DNA from: a virus
IMG/VR virus record: IMGVR_UViG_3300020383_000006
Coordinates: 81,505 to 145,504 of that record
Direction: 5' to 3' (one strand)
Length of the DNA stretch: 64,000 nt
In this document: one piece after another, positions 15,700-24,760 of the stretch
Position numbering within the stretch: the stretch's first letter is position 1
How the letters are laid out: each line of letters starts with the position of its first letter
Translations under genes and position numbers: made by a program
Notes under the pieces: model-generated
The model's database searches: none
What the model saw: the letters and a program-made list of their open reading frames with translations, nothing else
What the model was told of the DNA's origin: nothing

Positions 15700-18600
15700 T
15701 TAACCTTTCAAGTTTGCTATACAACGCAACCTTTTACAAATAGGTGCCATAGAAGCGTTTTTAGATTTAAGTTGAATCATTACTTGGTAATGAGTAAACT
15801 CGCTTCTACCTTCTACAGCAAATTCACATTCCCTATATTCATTAGGTGAAGTATTATAAACAATTTGATTTAATGGTTCCCATGAAGATTCTAATACTTC
15901 TTCTTCAGAATTACCGTATCTAGCTGTGATTACTGTATCAGCTTCATCACCTTGCATAATATCCAAGAATATATTCAATGAATCGGCTGGTAATTTAAGA
16001 CCAGAAACTCTAGTTCTATAATTAGCGAAGTTATTAGAACCATCATTTAAATCTTGATCTTTATAATCTACCAAAACACAAGGCGTAATTACTGACAACC
16101 CTTGTAAATCTAATACTGGAGAAATATTAGAATTACCTGAATTCATTCTTAAACGGAATGAAAGGCTTCTAGAACCACCAATATTATTTTGTTCATCAAG
16201 TCTATTAGTAATAACCCAAGGTTGAGGTAATAGATTGTTCCTATCGTTAGCAACAGGGAAATATTGTGTCAGTTGACTATATGAGTTTTCATTGCCGTCA
16301 ATTGATTGCCCTCTTGTACCCTTAACACCGTATTCGACAGAAGTACCGTCTAATTCAATAGTAGGTACGTTCGGTCTCAATAAAGTTGCTTGTATCGTGT
16401 TTGAGACAGTTACTGTATCTTCCCCAATAAACCCTGAAGCGTTAGCAATCCCTGTAGAAGTTATTTCAATTCTATTAGGATCTAAAACATCAGTAATTGT
16501 CCAATCACCGTTAATTTCATTCAAAGCAAATCCATTACCGCCTGTTGCATTCTGAATAGTAATTGTACCACCCTGAATGTAGTTGTGTCTTGGTGCATGA
16601 ATAATTAATTTAGAACTTCCGTCTACTGTTTCAATTGGATTATTTTCCAATACAATTTTATCCAACTCAGTATTTTCTAAATATACCAATCCATTAGAAG
16701 AAGTATCAAAGTTAGCCATATAAATTCTAAATTGAAGGTCAGCCGTTTGGTCAGCTGTCCAAGTAGAATTATTTTGTGACTTAAACAATACACCCGCATA
16801 AGGTTGTTCAACAATATATTGGTTATTACCTAAGTTTCTTTCACCTAATCTACCAATCCATGCATTATAGTTATTTGAGTTGGACAAAATAACAAAACAA
16901 TATTCACTTTGATCAAGAAGGTGTACAGGGTACTCAAATTCAAACGTAGTAGGAACTGACCCGTCCTCAGAAGTATTAACTTCTGAAGGGTATAACATAA
17001 CGTCAGCCCCAGGAACAATCCTCTGAGTAGGTTGTCCATTTTCCATTTCGCGAACTTGTAACGTTACTGGTACGCGCTGATCTTTAGTAGCAAAGAAAAC
17101 ATCAATTTTCGTAATGAACCCGCCACCGTTTCTTTCTACTAAGAAAGATTGAGCTAATGGGTCAACCCAACGAGTTTGAGTGGTAGTTCTAGACGTTACC
17201 GAAGTTTCGATATTTCTAGTTGCTACAATCGTTCTACGTCTAACTTGACGAATACCGCTTGCAGTAAACATAGTTTCCGCATAAGAAGTAGATAATTGAC
17301 GATTATTATTTGGTTCATCCGTAACAATAAATTGCTTTTGACCCGTCTTAAACCTTCTTTGGCTTGTATTAGGGATTAAGAATACTGCTTCAAATTTACC
17401 ATCACCGTCAGTAACCACATCATTCCCATAAGAACCACCTACAGGCTTAACGTAATTGTTGATTTTAACGCTATCAAAGAAGAAGTGCATTTTAGCATTC
17501 GGTCTATTCCCTTCACCTTCAATAAGAATTTCTTTTGAACGCATATAAGGAATAACCGAAGTATCAATAACTTTGTCGTTAACAACTTCAATATTTGTTC
17601 TAGTTGTAGTGGTTGTATTAACAACAGTGGTTGAAATTCTTCGCTCCCTTCTACCTCTCATCGTTCTATTAGTAGAAGTTTCAGTTTCAGTTTCTGAAGT
17701 TTCTCCACCAACCCAATTCAATTCCCAAGAATTCCAAGTTTGAGTTAATTCACCATTATTGAATATTCTGTAAGTTACATCAGGTTGAGTATATATTGGG
17801 TCAATCCATGAATCAACTGAAGGAGTTAATGTAACTGCTCCATCCCAACGGAATACCGCATATGGGTTAACATTCATTGTTTCTGAACGTTGGTTTTGGG
17901 TAACATACGTTTCATGCGTAAATGGTAGTGTTACAATTTGGCCATTAACAACCACGCCCGTAGATGAAGAAGTATTCATTTCTAAATCTACAGCATTTAG
18001 TGAAAATTCAGGTCTAAGTTCGCCCTGTTCAGACATAGATACATGATAATTTTGCCAAGCAAAATCACCAACACTATGGTCAACGAAACGGTCAGTCAAG
18101 AAACCGTTTTTAAAACGATTCATACCTGTTTCGCCGTCAATAATTTGACGTGAATCAGCTTCTGATTCCAATGAATTTAGTGATACATAATATTCTACGT
18201 TAGATACACGTTGAGCAATATTACCAATATCCCTCATTGTATATCTTCTATTTTTAACCTTAATAGAATCAATTTCAGAAATATCCGGTGTGTACGCAGG
18301 GATTTCTATCTTATAAAGAACCATTGAATTCGGTGGATCGTTTGGTTCTTTAGGTTGTAACGCTGGTACACCTTTAGCAACTCTAAAGTTTTGACGTGAA
18401 TCCACATACAATTTGTCAATTCTAGGAAGGTAATGTTCAATATCAGAGCGCATGACACTATAAGGCGTCGGAATAGCCCCTGAAACGCTCCCTGTGGAGA
18501 AGAAGTCATCACCGCTATCGCTTACCCTTGGTCTAAAATCAATAACGTCTGACAGTCTTCTACCGTCCTCAGTTGGTACTTCGCCAAAAGGAATGTTTAC

Positions 18601-20592
18601 ATAAGAATCAGGACCAAAGAAATCACCGTCAGAATGACCGTAATATTTGAAACTGATAGTAACAGGCATAACCGCAGTTTCACCTGACTTTAATTCAACT
18701 TCAGAAACATCATAAAAAGATTTTCTAACGTTTCTTCTCAAAGTAAATTTATTTGTAACGTCATTACCTTGATCATCAGTGATATTAGTAATTTCGTAAG
18801 CATCCGCTTTATTCAAAGAGATTCTACTATTAGAATCAACTGAACCAGTAGCAGTAGAATTTTCTAATGATTTAACTTTTTGTTGTACTTGCTGTTTAGC
18901 CATTTGCAAGAAAACAGTAACAGGTCTACCTGCTGAACCAGAACCAACATCAATCGTTAAACCAGAACCGTTTGGGTTTCCAGTTAAAACGTAATTATTT
19001 GTAACGTCCAATTCCGTATTGTCATCAGTGAACTGACCGATCGCGTAAACTGGGTTTTGTTCAAGGAAAACTTGATTAGAACCAGCACTGAAAGATATTT
19101 GGCCACTTGTGTTTAATGTTCCAGTGAAACGTTTAATTGTAGAGAATGAAGTATCTGACTCACCTAATTCATTATAAAGTGACCTAACGAATTCTACGTT
19201 CATTGGAAACACTAATGAATTTTCAGACGTTTCTTGTAAACCAGAAGTAACGTTTACATCAAAGCCTAGTCCTTCAGTAGAAACAAAAGAATCAGAACTA
19301 GAAATAAAAGATGAACTCGGTGTTCCATCCGGCAACCTTAAATCAAATAAGTAGAATTGATATTCGTTCCCTGATTTTCTAATTGCTCTAACTCTACCAG
19401 TACCAACAGGTGTACCTGTTAAGTTTCTGAATGTTCCCTTTTGAAATGATTCAGTATCAGGCAAATGAGAATTAGCGTTTAATTGAACGTTAATGTAATA
19501 ACCTAACGCAGTAGAAATAGAACTGTTATTGATTATAGATGTTGTTCTAGCTTTATCCATAATCACGTTAGTTTTAGAAAGCGTTTCTACTCTATAACCT
19601 TTAACGTATGCAATACCAGGATCTAGTTGTGCCACAAATTGGTCTTGTGATTCAGTACCAAAAACCGTATCATGTTCTTCTAAACCAATACCAAATGATT
19701 TAACAGTATAATCACCAGATTCTTCATAAGTTCTTTGCGCAAGCGTATCATTTAGTAAACTATAATCTGATTTATCAACTTTGCGTTGAACTTCACCATC
19801 TTTAATACGGAATATTTCAAAACAATTATCCGGTAAATCATCCAATTGGTTTAATTCAAATTGAACAAGGCGCGTATTGACTCTTAAACGATCTGCTCCA
19901 GGAGCTGTTTCATTAGGCTCACCACTAGCGTTATCATAAAGGGAAGAGTCTTCATTGTGTGTTACAACCTCTTCTTCGTATTCAATACATACTGACTTAG
20001 AAGGTTCATTAGAATATTTGTCTAATAGGATTGTTTCATCAGCAACTAGAACGAATTTACCATTTAAGTAATAAACGCCACTAGAGATTGAAAATTTAGA
20101 ACCTTTTCCTTTAGTAATTACTGAAGCAGTACCGATGGTTGTTGTACCGTCTTCCGCGTAAATCGTAATAGAATCAGTTTCTTCAAAAATGTTTGATGAG
20201 TTTGTATTAGAACCATCAGTATATTCAATGTATGCTGTATGGTTATCCGTTTGAGTTGCTTCAACGAATTGTTTAAGGATAGCTTTGACTCCGCTACCGT
20301 TTTCTAATACTATGCCATCAACCAATTGAGATGAGATATTTGAAAAATTGTTAATGTTTAGTGTAATAAAAGAATATTCTGTCGAATAGTTTGTTTGCCC
20401 TGGAATAACGACCGACCCCTCTTCAAACGTATGGTCAGCGAACCGTTTAATTTGTTCATTAAACATACTTTGAAGTTGGTTCATTTCACGAACTTGCACA
20501 CCCCTTGCAGGTCTGAACAACATTTCGTGAAAGTTTTTAGTTTTATCGTAGTCGTCATAATATGGAGCTACTGATTTATTAACTTCAGTCAT
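15700..20592 (-). CDS. Very large DUF4815 virion structural protein
   Basis: 1630 residues. The N-terminal 400 or so residues carry the DUF4815 pattern (APYYDDYDKTKNFHEMLFRPARGVQVREMNQLQSMFNEQIKRF, then FEEGSVVIPG); this domain is found in big structural proteins of cyanophage and other marine T4-like myoviruses. The middle has DGRRLSDVIDFRPRV and DIGNIAQRVSNVEYYVSLNSLE; a repeat-rich region with Thr/Arg stretches follows near 1000-1050; the C-terminal part is beta-rich. It stands where T4 has genes 9-12 and wac, right after gp8, so a baseplate-periphery or fibre-attachment role is likely but inferred. Confidence 0.88.
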   Translation of the reverse strand: MTEVNKSVAPYYDDYDKTKNFHEMLFRPARGVQVREMNQLQSMFNEQIKRFADHTFEEGSVVIPGQTNYSTEYSFITLNINNFSNISSQLVDGIVLENGSGVKAILKQFVEATQTDNHTAYIEYTDGSNTNSSNIFEETDSITIYAEDGTTTIGTASVITKGKGSKFSISSGVYYLNGKFVLVADETILLDKYSNEPSKSVCIEYEEEVVTHNEDSSLYDNASGEPNETAPGADRLRVNTRLVQFELNQLDDLPDNCFEIFRIKDGEVQRKVDKSDYSLLNDTLAQRTYEESGDYTVKSFGIGLEEHDTVFGTESQDQFVAQLDPGIAYVKGYRVETLSKTNVIMDKARTTSIINNSSISTALGYYINVQLNANSHLPDTESFQKGTFRNLTGTPVGTGRVRAIRKSGNEYQFYLFDLRLPDGTPSSSFISSSDSFVSTEGLGFDVNVTSGLQETSENSLVFPMNVEFVRSLYNELGESDTSFSTIKRFTGTLNTSGQISFSAGSNQVFLEQNPVYAIGQFTDDNTELDVTNNYVLTGNPNGSGLTIDVGSGSAGRPVTVFLQMAKQQVQQKVKSLENSTATGSVDSNSRISLNKADAYEITNITDDQGNDVTNKFTLRRNVRKSFYDVSEVELKSGETAVMPVTISFKYYGHSDGDFFGPDSYVNIPFGEVPTEDGRRLSDVIDFRPRVSDSGDDFFSTGSVSGAIPTPYSVMRSDIEHYLPRIDKLYVDSRQNFRVAKGVPALQPKEPNDPPNSMVLYKIEIPAYTPDISEIDSIKVKNRRYTMRDIGNIAQRVSNVEYYVSLNSLESEADSRQIIDGETGMNRFKNGFLTDRFVDHSVGDFAWQNYHVSMSEQGELRPEFSLNAVDLEMNTSSSTGVVVNGQIVTLPFTHETYVTQNQRSETMNVNPYAVFRWDGAVTLTPSVDSWIDPIYTQPDVTYRIFNNGELTQTWNSWELNWVGGETSETETETSTNRTMRGRRERRISTTVVNTTTTTRTNIEVVNDKVIDTSVIPYMRSKEILIEGEGNRPNAKMHFFFDSVKINNYVKPVGGSYGNDVVTDGDGKFEAVFLIPNTSQRRFKTGQKQFIVTDEPNNNRQLSTSYAETMFTASGIRQVRRRTIVATRNIETSVTSRTTTQTRWVDPLAQSFLVERNGGGFITKIDVFFATKDQRVPVTLQVREMENGQPTQRIVPGADVMLYPSEVNTSEDGSVPTTFEFEYPVHLLDQSEYCFVILSNSNNYNAWIGRLGERNLGNNQYIVEQPYAGVLFKSQNNSTWTADQTADLQFRIYMANFDTSSNGLVYLENTELDKIVLENNPIETVDGSSKLIIHAPRHNYIQGGTITIQNATGGNGFALNEINGDWTITDVLDPNRIEITSTGIANASGFIGEDTVTVSNTIQATLLRPNVPTIELDGTSVEYGVKGTRGQSIDGNENSYSQLTQYFPVANDRNNLLPQPWVITNRLDEQNNIGGSRSLSFRLRMNSGNSNISPVLDLQGLSVITPCVLVDYKDQDLNDGSNNFANYRTRVSGLKLPADSLNIFLDIMQGDEADTVITARYGNSEEEVLESSWEPLNQIVYNTSPNEYRECEFAVEGRSEFTHYQVMIQLKSKNASMAPICKRLRCIANLKG

Positions 20593-20602
20593 TTCTTATC
20601 CT

Positions 20603-21853
20603 TTAAAATGATACAATAAATTTGTATTCTTCGGTTTTTTCTTCTGACCTCGTAACGGGTTTTATATTTTTAAACCACAACAAGTTACCAGAGTTTTTCA
20701 AGTAATTACCTTTATTTATAACTTCTTCCGTTAACGGTAAATGTTCAGTATTAATTTTGTTAATGATTTCAGTGGTAAAACCTTCACCGTGTATTTTTGT
20801 ATCAAAACCGCTTAATATGGAGTCGGTGTAAAACATAGAGTTATCTTTATCAACCATTAATACATTAATTTCTTCACCGCTAGAGGTACGTAATTTTTGA
20901 CCTCTTTTAATTTTTCTTATACAGGTTACTTTTACAACACAACCTTTTTTATTAGATAATCCTTTAGATACTACTCCAATTCTTCTATACGTTATACCAG
21001 TCGGCAACCCTTCTTTAGATCCTTCCAATTTTATATCAAGTAATTTGTATATTGCGTGTAATTCTTCTTTAGGGTTATAACCATGCCCACCTACTGGAGA
21101 AACAACAGGACGCATCACCGTATTACATGAGCATTCGTTAGATTGAACCTCAACGAACGCTCTTCTATACCCCTTCCCTGGATTTATAATTTTTACTTTT
21201 TCAATTTTACCATCTTTAATTATTGCTTTTGCTTCGCAACCGTAACCATCACCTTTTATGATAATTTTTGGTGATGTTTTAAAACAATTATTTTCATTAC
21301 CGGAAACTATATCTATTCTATCTATAGAACCATCATTTTTCCATTTTTCTTTCATTTGTACAGTATCGTAACAAGGAATATAACCAGTACCAGAAAAATT
21401 TCTTCTGTCCTCTTTATTAACGGAATACATATAAACCCAAACGTATCCGTCTTGACAAGAAAAAGGTTTTTCTAAATTACCTCTCGGCATAACAGTAGAA
21501 ACTTCATAATTGTTATTATCAAGACATTTATAGACACCCCACTCTTCATTAATAACGTAAAAGTCTACAGGTTTATCTAAATCAACTTCATCATCGTATT
21601 GAGAATAAACTTTCCCTGAAATCCAAGTATTATCTTCTATGACCGTATGTAAATCTTCGGAATTGATTCTTTTAAGACAAAGAACATCATTTAAAACATC
21701 AATGTGAGTTTTAACTTCGTTCTTTGCTTCAGGCGGTTCTTGTTCATTTTCCCAAGGACTAGAATTCCCTAAAAAGAAATAATAAGGAACACAATTAAGT
21801 GATTTTTTAAATATGTCACTTGCCGCAATTTTCAGGGAATTTGTTGGTTTCAT
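20603..21853 (-). CDS. 8: Baseplate wedge protein, T4 gp8-like
   Basis: 416 residues (T4 gp8 is 334). Wedge subunit joining gp6/gp7/gp10. Family marks: residues 1-35 (MKPTNSLKIAASDIFKKSL...YYFFLGNSSPW), SQYDDEVDL...DFYVINEEWGVYKCLDNN, QDGYVWVYMYSV, GTGYIPC, and the strongly conserved VVSPVGGHGYNPKEELHAIYKL near 255-280, then YRRIGVV. Cys-rich in places (C42, C237, C239). It has its own late box at 21896-21903. In T4, gene 8 follows 7 directly; here the fibre block is inserted between them. Confidence 0.9.
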   Translation of the reverse strand: MKPTNSLKIAASDIFKKSLNCVPYYFFLGNSSPWENEQEPPEAKNEVKTHIDVLNDVLCLKRINSEDLHTVIEDNTWISGKVYSQYDDEVDLDKPVDFYVINEEWGVYKCLDNNNYEVSTVMPRGNLEKPFSCQDGYVWVYMYSVNKEDRRNFSGTGYIPCYDTVQMKEKWKNDGSIDRIDIVSGNENNCFKTSPKIIIKGDGYGCEAKAIIKDGKIEKVKIINPGKGYRRAFVEVQSNECSCNTVMRPVVSPVGGHGYNPKEELHAIYKLLDIKLEGSKEGLPTGITYRRIGVVSKGLSNKKGCVVKVTCIRKIKRGQKLRTSSGEEINVLMVDKDNSMFYTDSILSGFDTKIHGEGFTTEIINKINTEHLPLTEEVINKGNYLKNSGNLLWFKNIKPVTRSEEKTEEYKFIVSF

Positions 21854-21894
21854 TTTATTGCCTATGCAATTGATTAAAAATTATACTTATACCA

Positions 21895-22086
21895 TTATTT
21901 ATATATTCCAATTTTTACCTTATGTTCTATTAACCGTTCTTCAATTCTTTTTACATCTTCTTTGTTGGTCACTATATCTTTTTGGGCTATTGCTACATCT
22001 GTCTCAATTGACCTAATGGCCAGACTATTCTCTTTTATAGTTTCTTTTTCCCAGGCATTTAATCCATCTGACACAACAAGCTCCAA
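21895..22086 (-). CDS. Possible small coiled-coil protein
   Basis: 63 residues, read from a TTG start with no clear ribosome site. It is a single amphipathic helix (ETIKENSLAIRSIETDVAIAQKDIVTNKEDVKRIEERLIEHK) of the kind seen in XhlA-like hemolysin/holin-associated proteins, but without their C-terminal membrane span. It lies between the fibre chaperone and gene 8. It may be real, a remnant of a longer protein, or chance. Confidence 0.4.
   Translation of the reverse strand: MELVVSDGLNAWEKETIKENSLAIRSIETDVAIAQKDIVTNKEDVKRIEERLIEHKVKIGIYK
21896..21903 (-). promoter_or_regulatory. T4-type late promoter for gene 8
   Basis: Exact TATAAATA on the minus strand, 43 bp before the gene 8 start, overlapping the end of the small ORF 21895-22086. 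Confidence 0.72.
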
Positions 22087-22223
22087 CTGAATATATTAAT
22101 TATTAAAAGTATTTAATCAGAAGAGTATATATAAATAAAGAGATACCCCCAGCTGACCCTAAAAATACTTTCCTAGCCTATTCACTTTCTTCATTCTCTC
22201 ATTCACCGGATACTCGTTTGTTC

Positions 22224-22616
22224 TCAAACATTTTCAAGGTCCGGTTTTTCGGGATACGTAAAGTTAAACGGGTAACCAGGCTGATCGGTGATATCTAGCA
22301 AAGATTTTCTGTAATTCTTGATCTCTTCTTTTAAATCTCCACTAACACTTTCCCACCTCAATGGGTTGCTTGCTACCTTATCTATTTCCTGCAGTAGCCG
22401 TGCTCTTTTCATCCTTGCCTCGGCATCCTTTTCTTCATAGGAGGGCTGATACTCGGCATATCCTTGTACTTTAACTAATTCATACACCTCTCTTCCCAGT
22501 TCCTCTGAGTCATCTGGTGATGCTGTAAAAGGAATCCACCCAAAACCTGGGTGGTTCAATTGAAGATCAATAGTGCCGTCTTTATTCTCTATGCAGTTTT
22601 TTATAGTGTAACTCAT
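22224..22616 (-). CDS. Tail-fibre assembly chaperone (Phage_tail_APC type)
   Basis: 130 residues. ATG 22616 is chosen because GAGGT lies just before it; an upstream TTG at 22631 would overlap the fibre gene. The C-terminal half matches the tail assembly chaperone pattern: DAEARMKRARLLQEIDK, PLRWESVSGDLKEEIKNYRKSLLDITDQPGYPFNF (W, ..YR..L.DI..QPG.P). Such proteins help the fibre encoded just upstream to trimerise, here 22624-24759. The pair has the look of a cassette, and this gene and the end of the fibre are visibly richer in G+C than their neighbours. Confidence 0.82.
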   Translation of the reverse strand: MSYTIKNCIENKDGTIDLQLNHPGFGWIPFTASPDDSEELGREVYELVKVQGYAEYQPSYEEKDAEARMKRARLLQEIDKVASNPLRWESVSGDLKEEIKNYRKSLLDITDQPGYPFNFTYPEKPDLENV

Positions 22617-22623
22617 CTTTACC

Positions 22624-24759
22624 TCACGCAATTCTTACAAATAATGTAGTACTTTCCGAAGCATTCCAGTCGGCATTCGCCCACCCCATACACCGCCATG
22701 TGCCTGGCAAACTGATTTTATCCCTTGCTTCAAAAGAGTTAACCGATGAAGCGTCCAGTTTGCTTCCGCTTATTGTATCGCCAGGTCTATATGTTGGTCC
22801 TCCGTCCACATACGCAACGTGTGCTAGCATATATGACCCTACAGCATTAGCATTTGGTTTTCTTGCTGAATATCTTTCATCTGATTCAGACTTACTGTAG
22901 CACGATACGTTTCTAACACTAGATAGACCTACATCTGATTTAGTCGTGCCGCTTCTAATAGAAGAAACCGATGTAGTAGCCGCATCAGATAACCCTAGAT
23001 TACTTCTTGCCGTTGACTTATCAGGTAAATCGGCTAGGTTACTTGATTCATTTAAATACCGAGCATCATAATGTGCTCTAGAATAGTTATCTACAAAACT
23101 TAGACCTACATCAGATTTAGTAGTTGCTTGTGCTCTTAGTCCAGAATATGTACCAGAGGTATTGGCTTTGGAAGATGGATTGAAATTACCCGCATGCCAA
23201 ACCTTGCTACCGTCCGTGTATAATCCATCGGATTTCATTTCTATGGGGTGGTAAGAAGACCCGTCATACCAGTTCTCCCTGTAAAATGAGTACCCGCTTG
23301 AGCTGTTACGGAATTTGTGAATGGTAGCTGTCGTACCATCATCACGAGCGTCCCAATTTACATGTGCAGAAGTAGCAGAATCATAAAGCCTGAATCTAGT
23401 GGATATCGTTTGCGATCCTGATGTTCTTATAAACCCACTTGAGCTAATACCGTCCAACTTATCAGCATCAACTGCTTTACCTCCAGCAGCCAAATAACGA
23501 CTGTCATAATGTGCTCTTGAGTAGTTATCCACCGAACCTAAACCCACATCGGATTTAGTTGTTCCCTTAGCACGTAAACTAGCAGTTCCTGTTAATCCAG
23601 AACCACTTCCAGAAAACGATGTTGCTGTTATACTCCCACCAAAATTGGCATTGCCATTAGTATCTATTAGTGTGGTTACTCGATTTAGCCCACTACTTAG
23701 ATTATCACTAGAAGCATAAACTTTAACACCATTTTCACCAGCTATATGAACAATTTCACCACCGAAACCGCCCATGCTACTCATAGATTCACCAGCACCA
23801 ATCTTTATCTCGGTGCCATTGCCAACATATTGAGTACTGGATACTTGATTAAAATCTACATTACTATTTGTGTTTAAACTCTGATTAGCAAAGTTAACCA
23901 TTGATGTAGTAATAGTAGGTAATCTAGAACTACTTAAAGTACCACTAGAAATATTGCCAGCATTTGTAGCGTCTACATTAGGAACATTACCTAAACCAAC
24001 ATCAGCTTTTGTAGTACCTGTAGCTCTTAATGAAGCTGTTCCAGTCAAACCAGAACCATTTCCTGAAATGTTTCCTGATACGTTTAAATCGCCATCAGTT
24101 TTAATGGAACCCTTAACATATAAACCGTTGGTAGGTACTTTAGATGAATCACTATATGAACTTGAAACAAGTAATTCATTTGTATTGATGGGTAAAGCTC
24201 CATTACCTTTTAGAAAACTTAACCTATCGTTACTCCCTTGAATAGCTCCAGATAAATATAAATTATCTCCATGATAATTACCTGTAACATATAAACTTTT
24301 TGTGCTTCCTTCATATTCAATACCAGAATGGGTGTATATTCTATTGTCATCTATAACTGTGCCTATAGAATATCTACCACTAAAAGTTGTACCACCTTTA
24401 TAAAAAGCACCGACTTGTGTAGCTGTTATACTTGTTAATCCTGAACCGTTTCCTGAAATTGTACCTGAGACTTCTAAATCAGTTGATACTTCAACTTTAG
24501 AGTTATCGTTATAAACATTAATAGCTCTACGCAAAGTACCATCATAAGAAAACCATGTGGATACTGAATTACCATTACCAAAAGCAAACCCATTAGTTCC
24601 ATTAGGGTCAGTATATAATGCATTACCTTCTAAATTTACTGCGTCCCAAGAGTTTTCTTTTATTTGTACATTTTCACTGAATTTAGCTTTTAACCCTACA
24701 GATAGCTCTCCTGTAACAGTTAAATCACCATAGTTTATTGAATCAAATAATTTTGCCAT
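22624..24759 (-). CDS. Tail fibre with exchangeable receptor-binding tip
   Basis: 711 residues. The N-terminus (FDSINYGDLTVTGELSVG) is of the type that attaches to a virion. Then come repeats: SGNGSGLT (three), TTKSDVGLG/S(V)xNYSRAHYDxRYL (at least three), and GTLSSSRLPTITTS.VNFANQSLN (once, shared with two other fibres here). SKSESDERYSARKPNA and a C-terminal PGTWRCMGWANADWN...TLFVRIA form the tip pattern known from Mu/P2-like and prophage fibres. It is followed by its assembly chaperone. The tip is probably the host-range determinant. The C-terminal 250 or so codons differ in base composition from the N-terminal part. Confidence 0.85.
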   Translation of the reverse strand: MAKLFDSINYGDLTVTGELSVGLKAKFSENVQIKENSWDAVNLEGNALYTDPNGTNGFAFGNGNSVSTWFSYDGTLRRAINVYNDNSKVEVSTDLEVSGTISGNGSGLTSITATQVGAFYKGGTTFSGRYSIGTVIDDNRIYTHSGIEYEGSTKSLYVTGNYHGDNLYLSGAIQGSNDRLSFLKGNGALPINTNELLVSSSYSDSSKVPTNGLYVKGSIKTDGDLNVSGNISGNGSGLTGTASLRATGTTKADVGLGNVPNVDATNAGNISSGTLSSSRLPTITTSMVNFANQSLNTNSNVDFNQVSSTQYVGNGTEIKIGAGESMSSMGGFGGEIVHIAGENGVKVYASSDNLSSGLNRVTTLIDTNGNANFGGSITATSFSGSGSGLTGTASLRAKGTTKSDVGLGSVDNYSRAHYDSRYLAAGGKAVDADKLDGISSSGFIRTSGSQTISTRFRLYDSATSAHVNWDARDDGTTATIHKFRNSSSGYSFYRENWYDGSSYHPIEMKSDGLYTDGSKVWHAGNFNPSSKANTSGTYSGLRAQATTKSDVGLSFVDNYSRAHYDARYLNESSNLADLPDKSTARSNLGLSDAATTSVSSIRSGTTKSDVGLSSVRNVSCYSKSESDERYSARKPNANAVGSYMLAHVAYVDGGPTYRPGDTISGSKLDASSVNSFEARDKISLPGTWRCMGWANADWNASESTTLFVRIA

Positions 24760-24760
24760 T

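Noticed and set aside
22130-22137. TATAAATA on the plus strand between fibre chaperone and gene 8
   Set aside because: It would transcribe the antisense strand of the fibre genes, with no plus-strand gene behind it; one chance match is expected in such AT-rich DNA.
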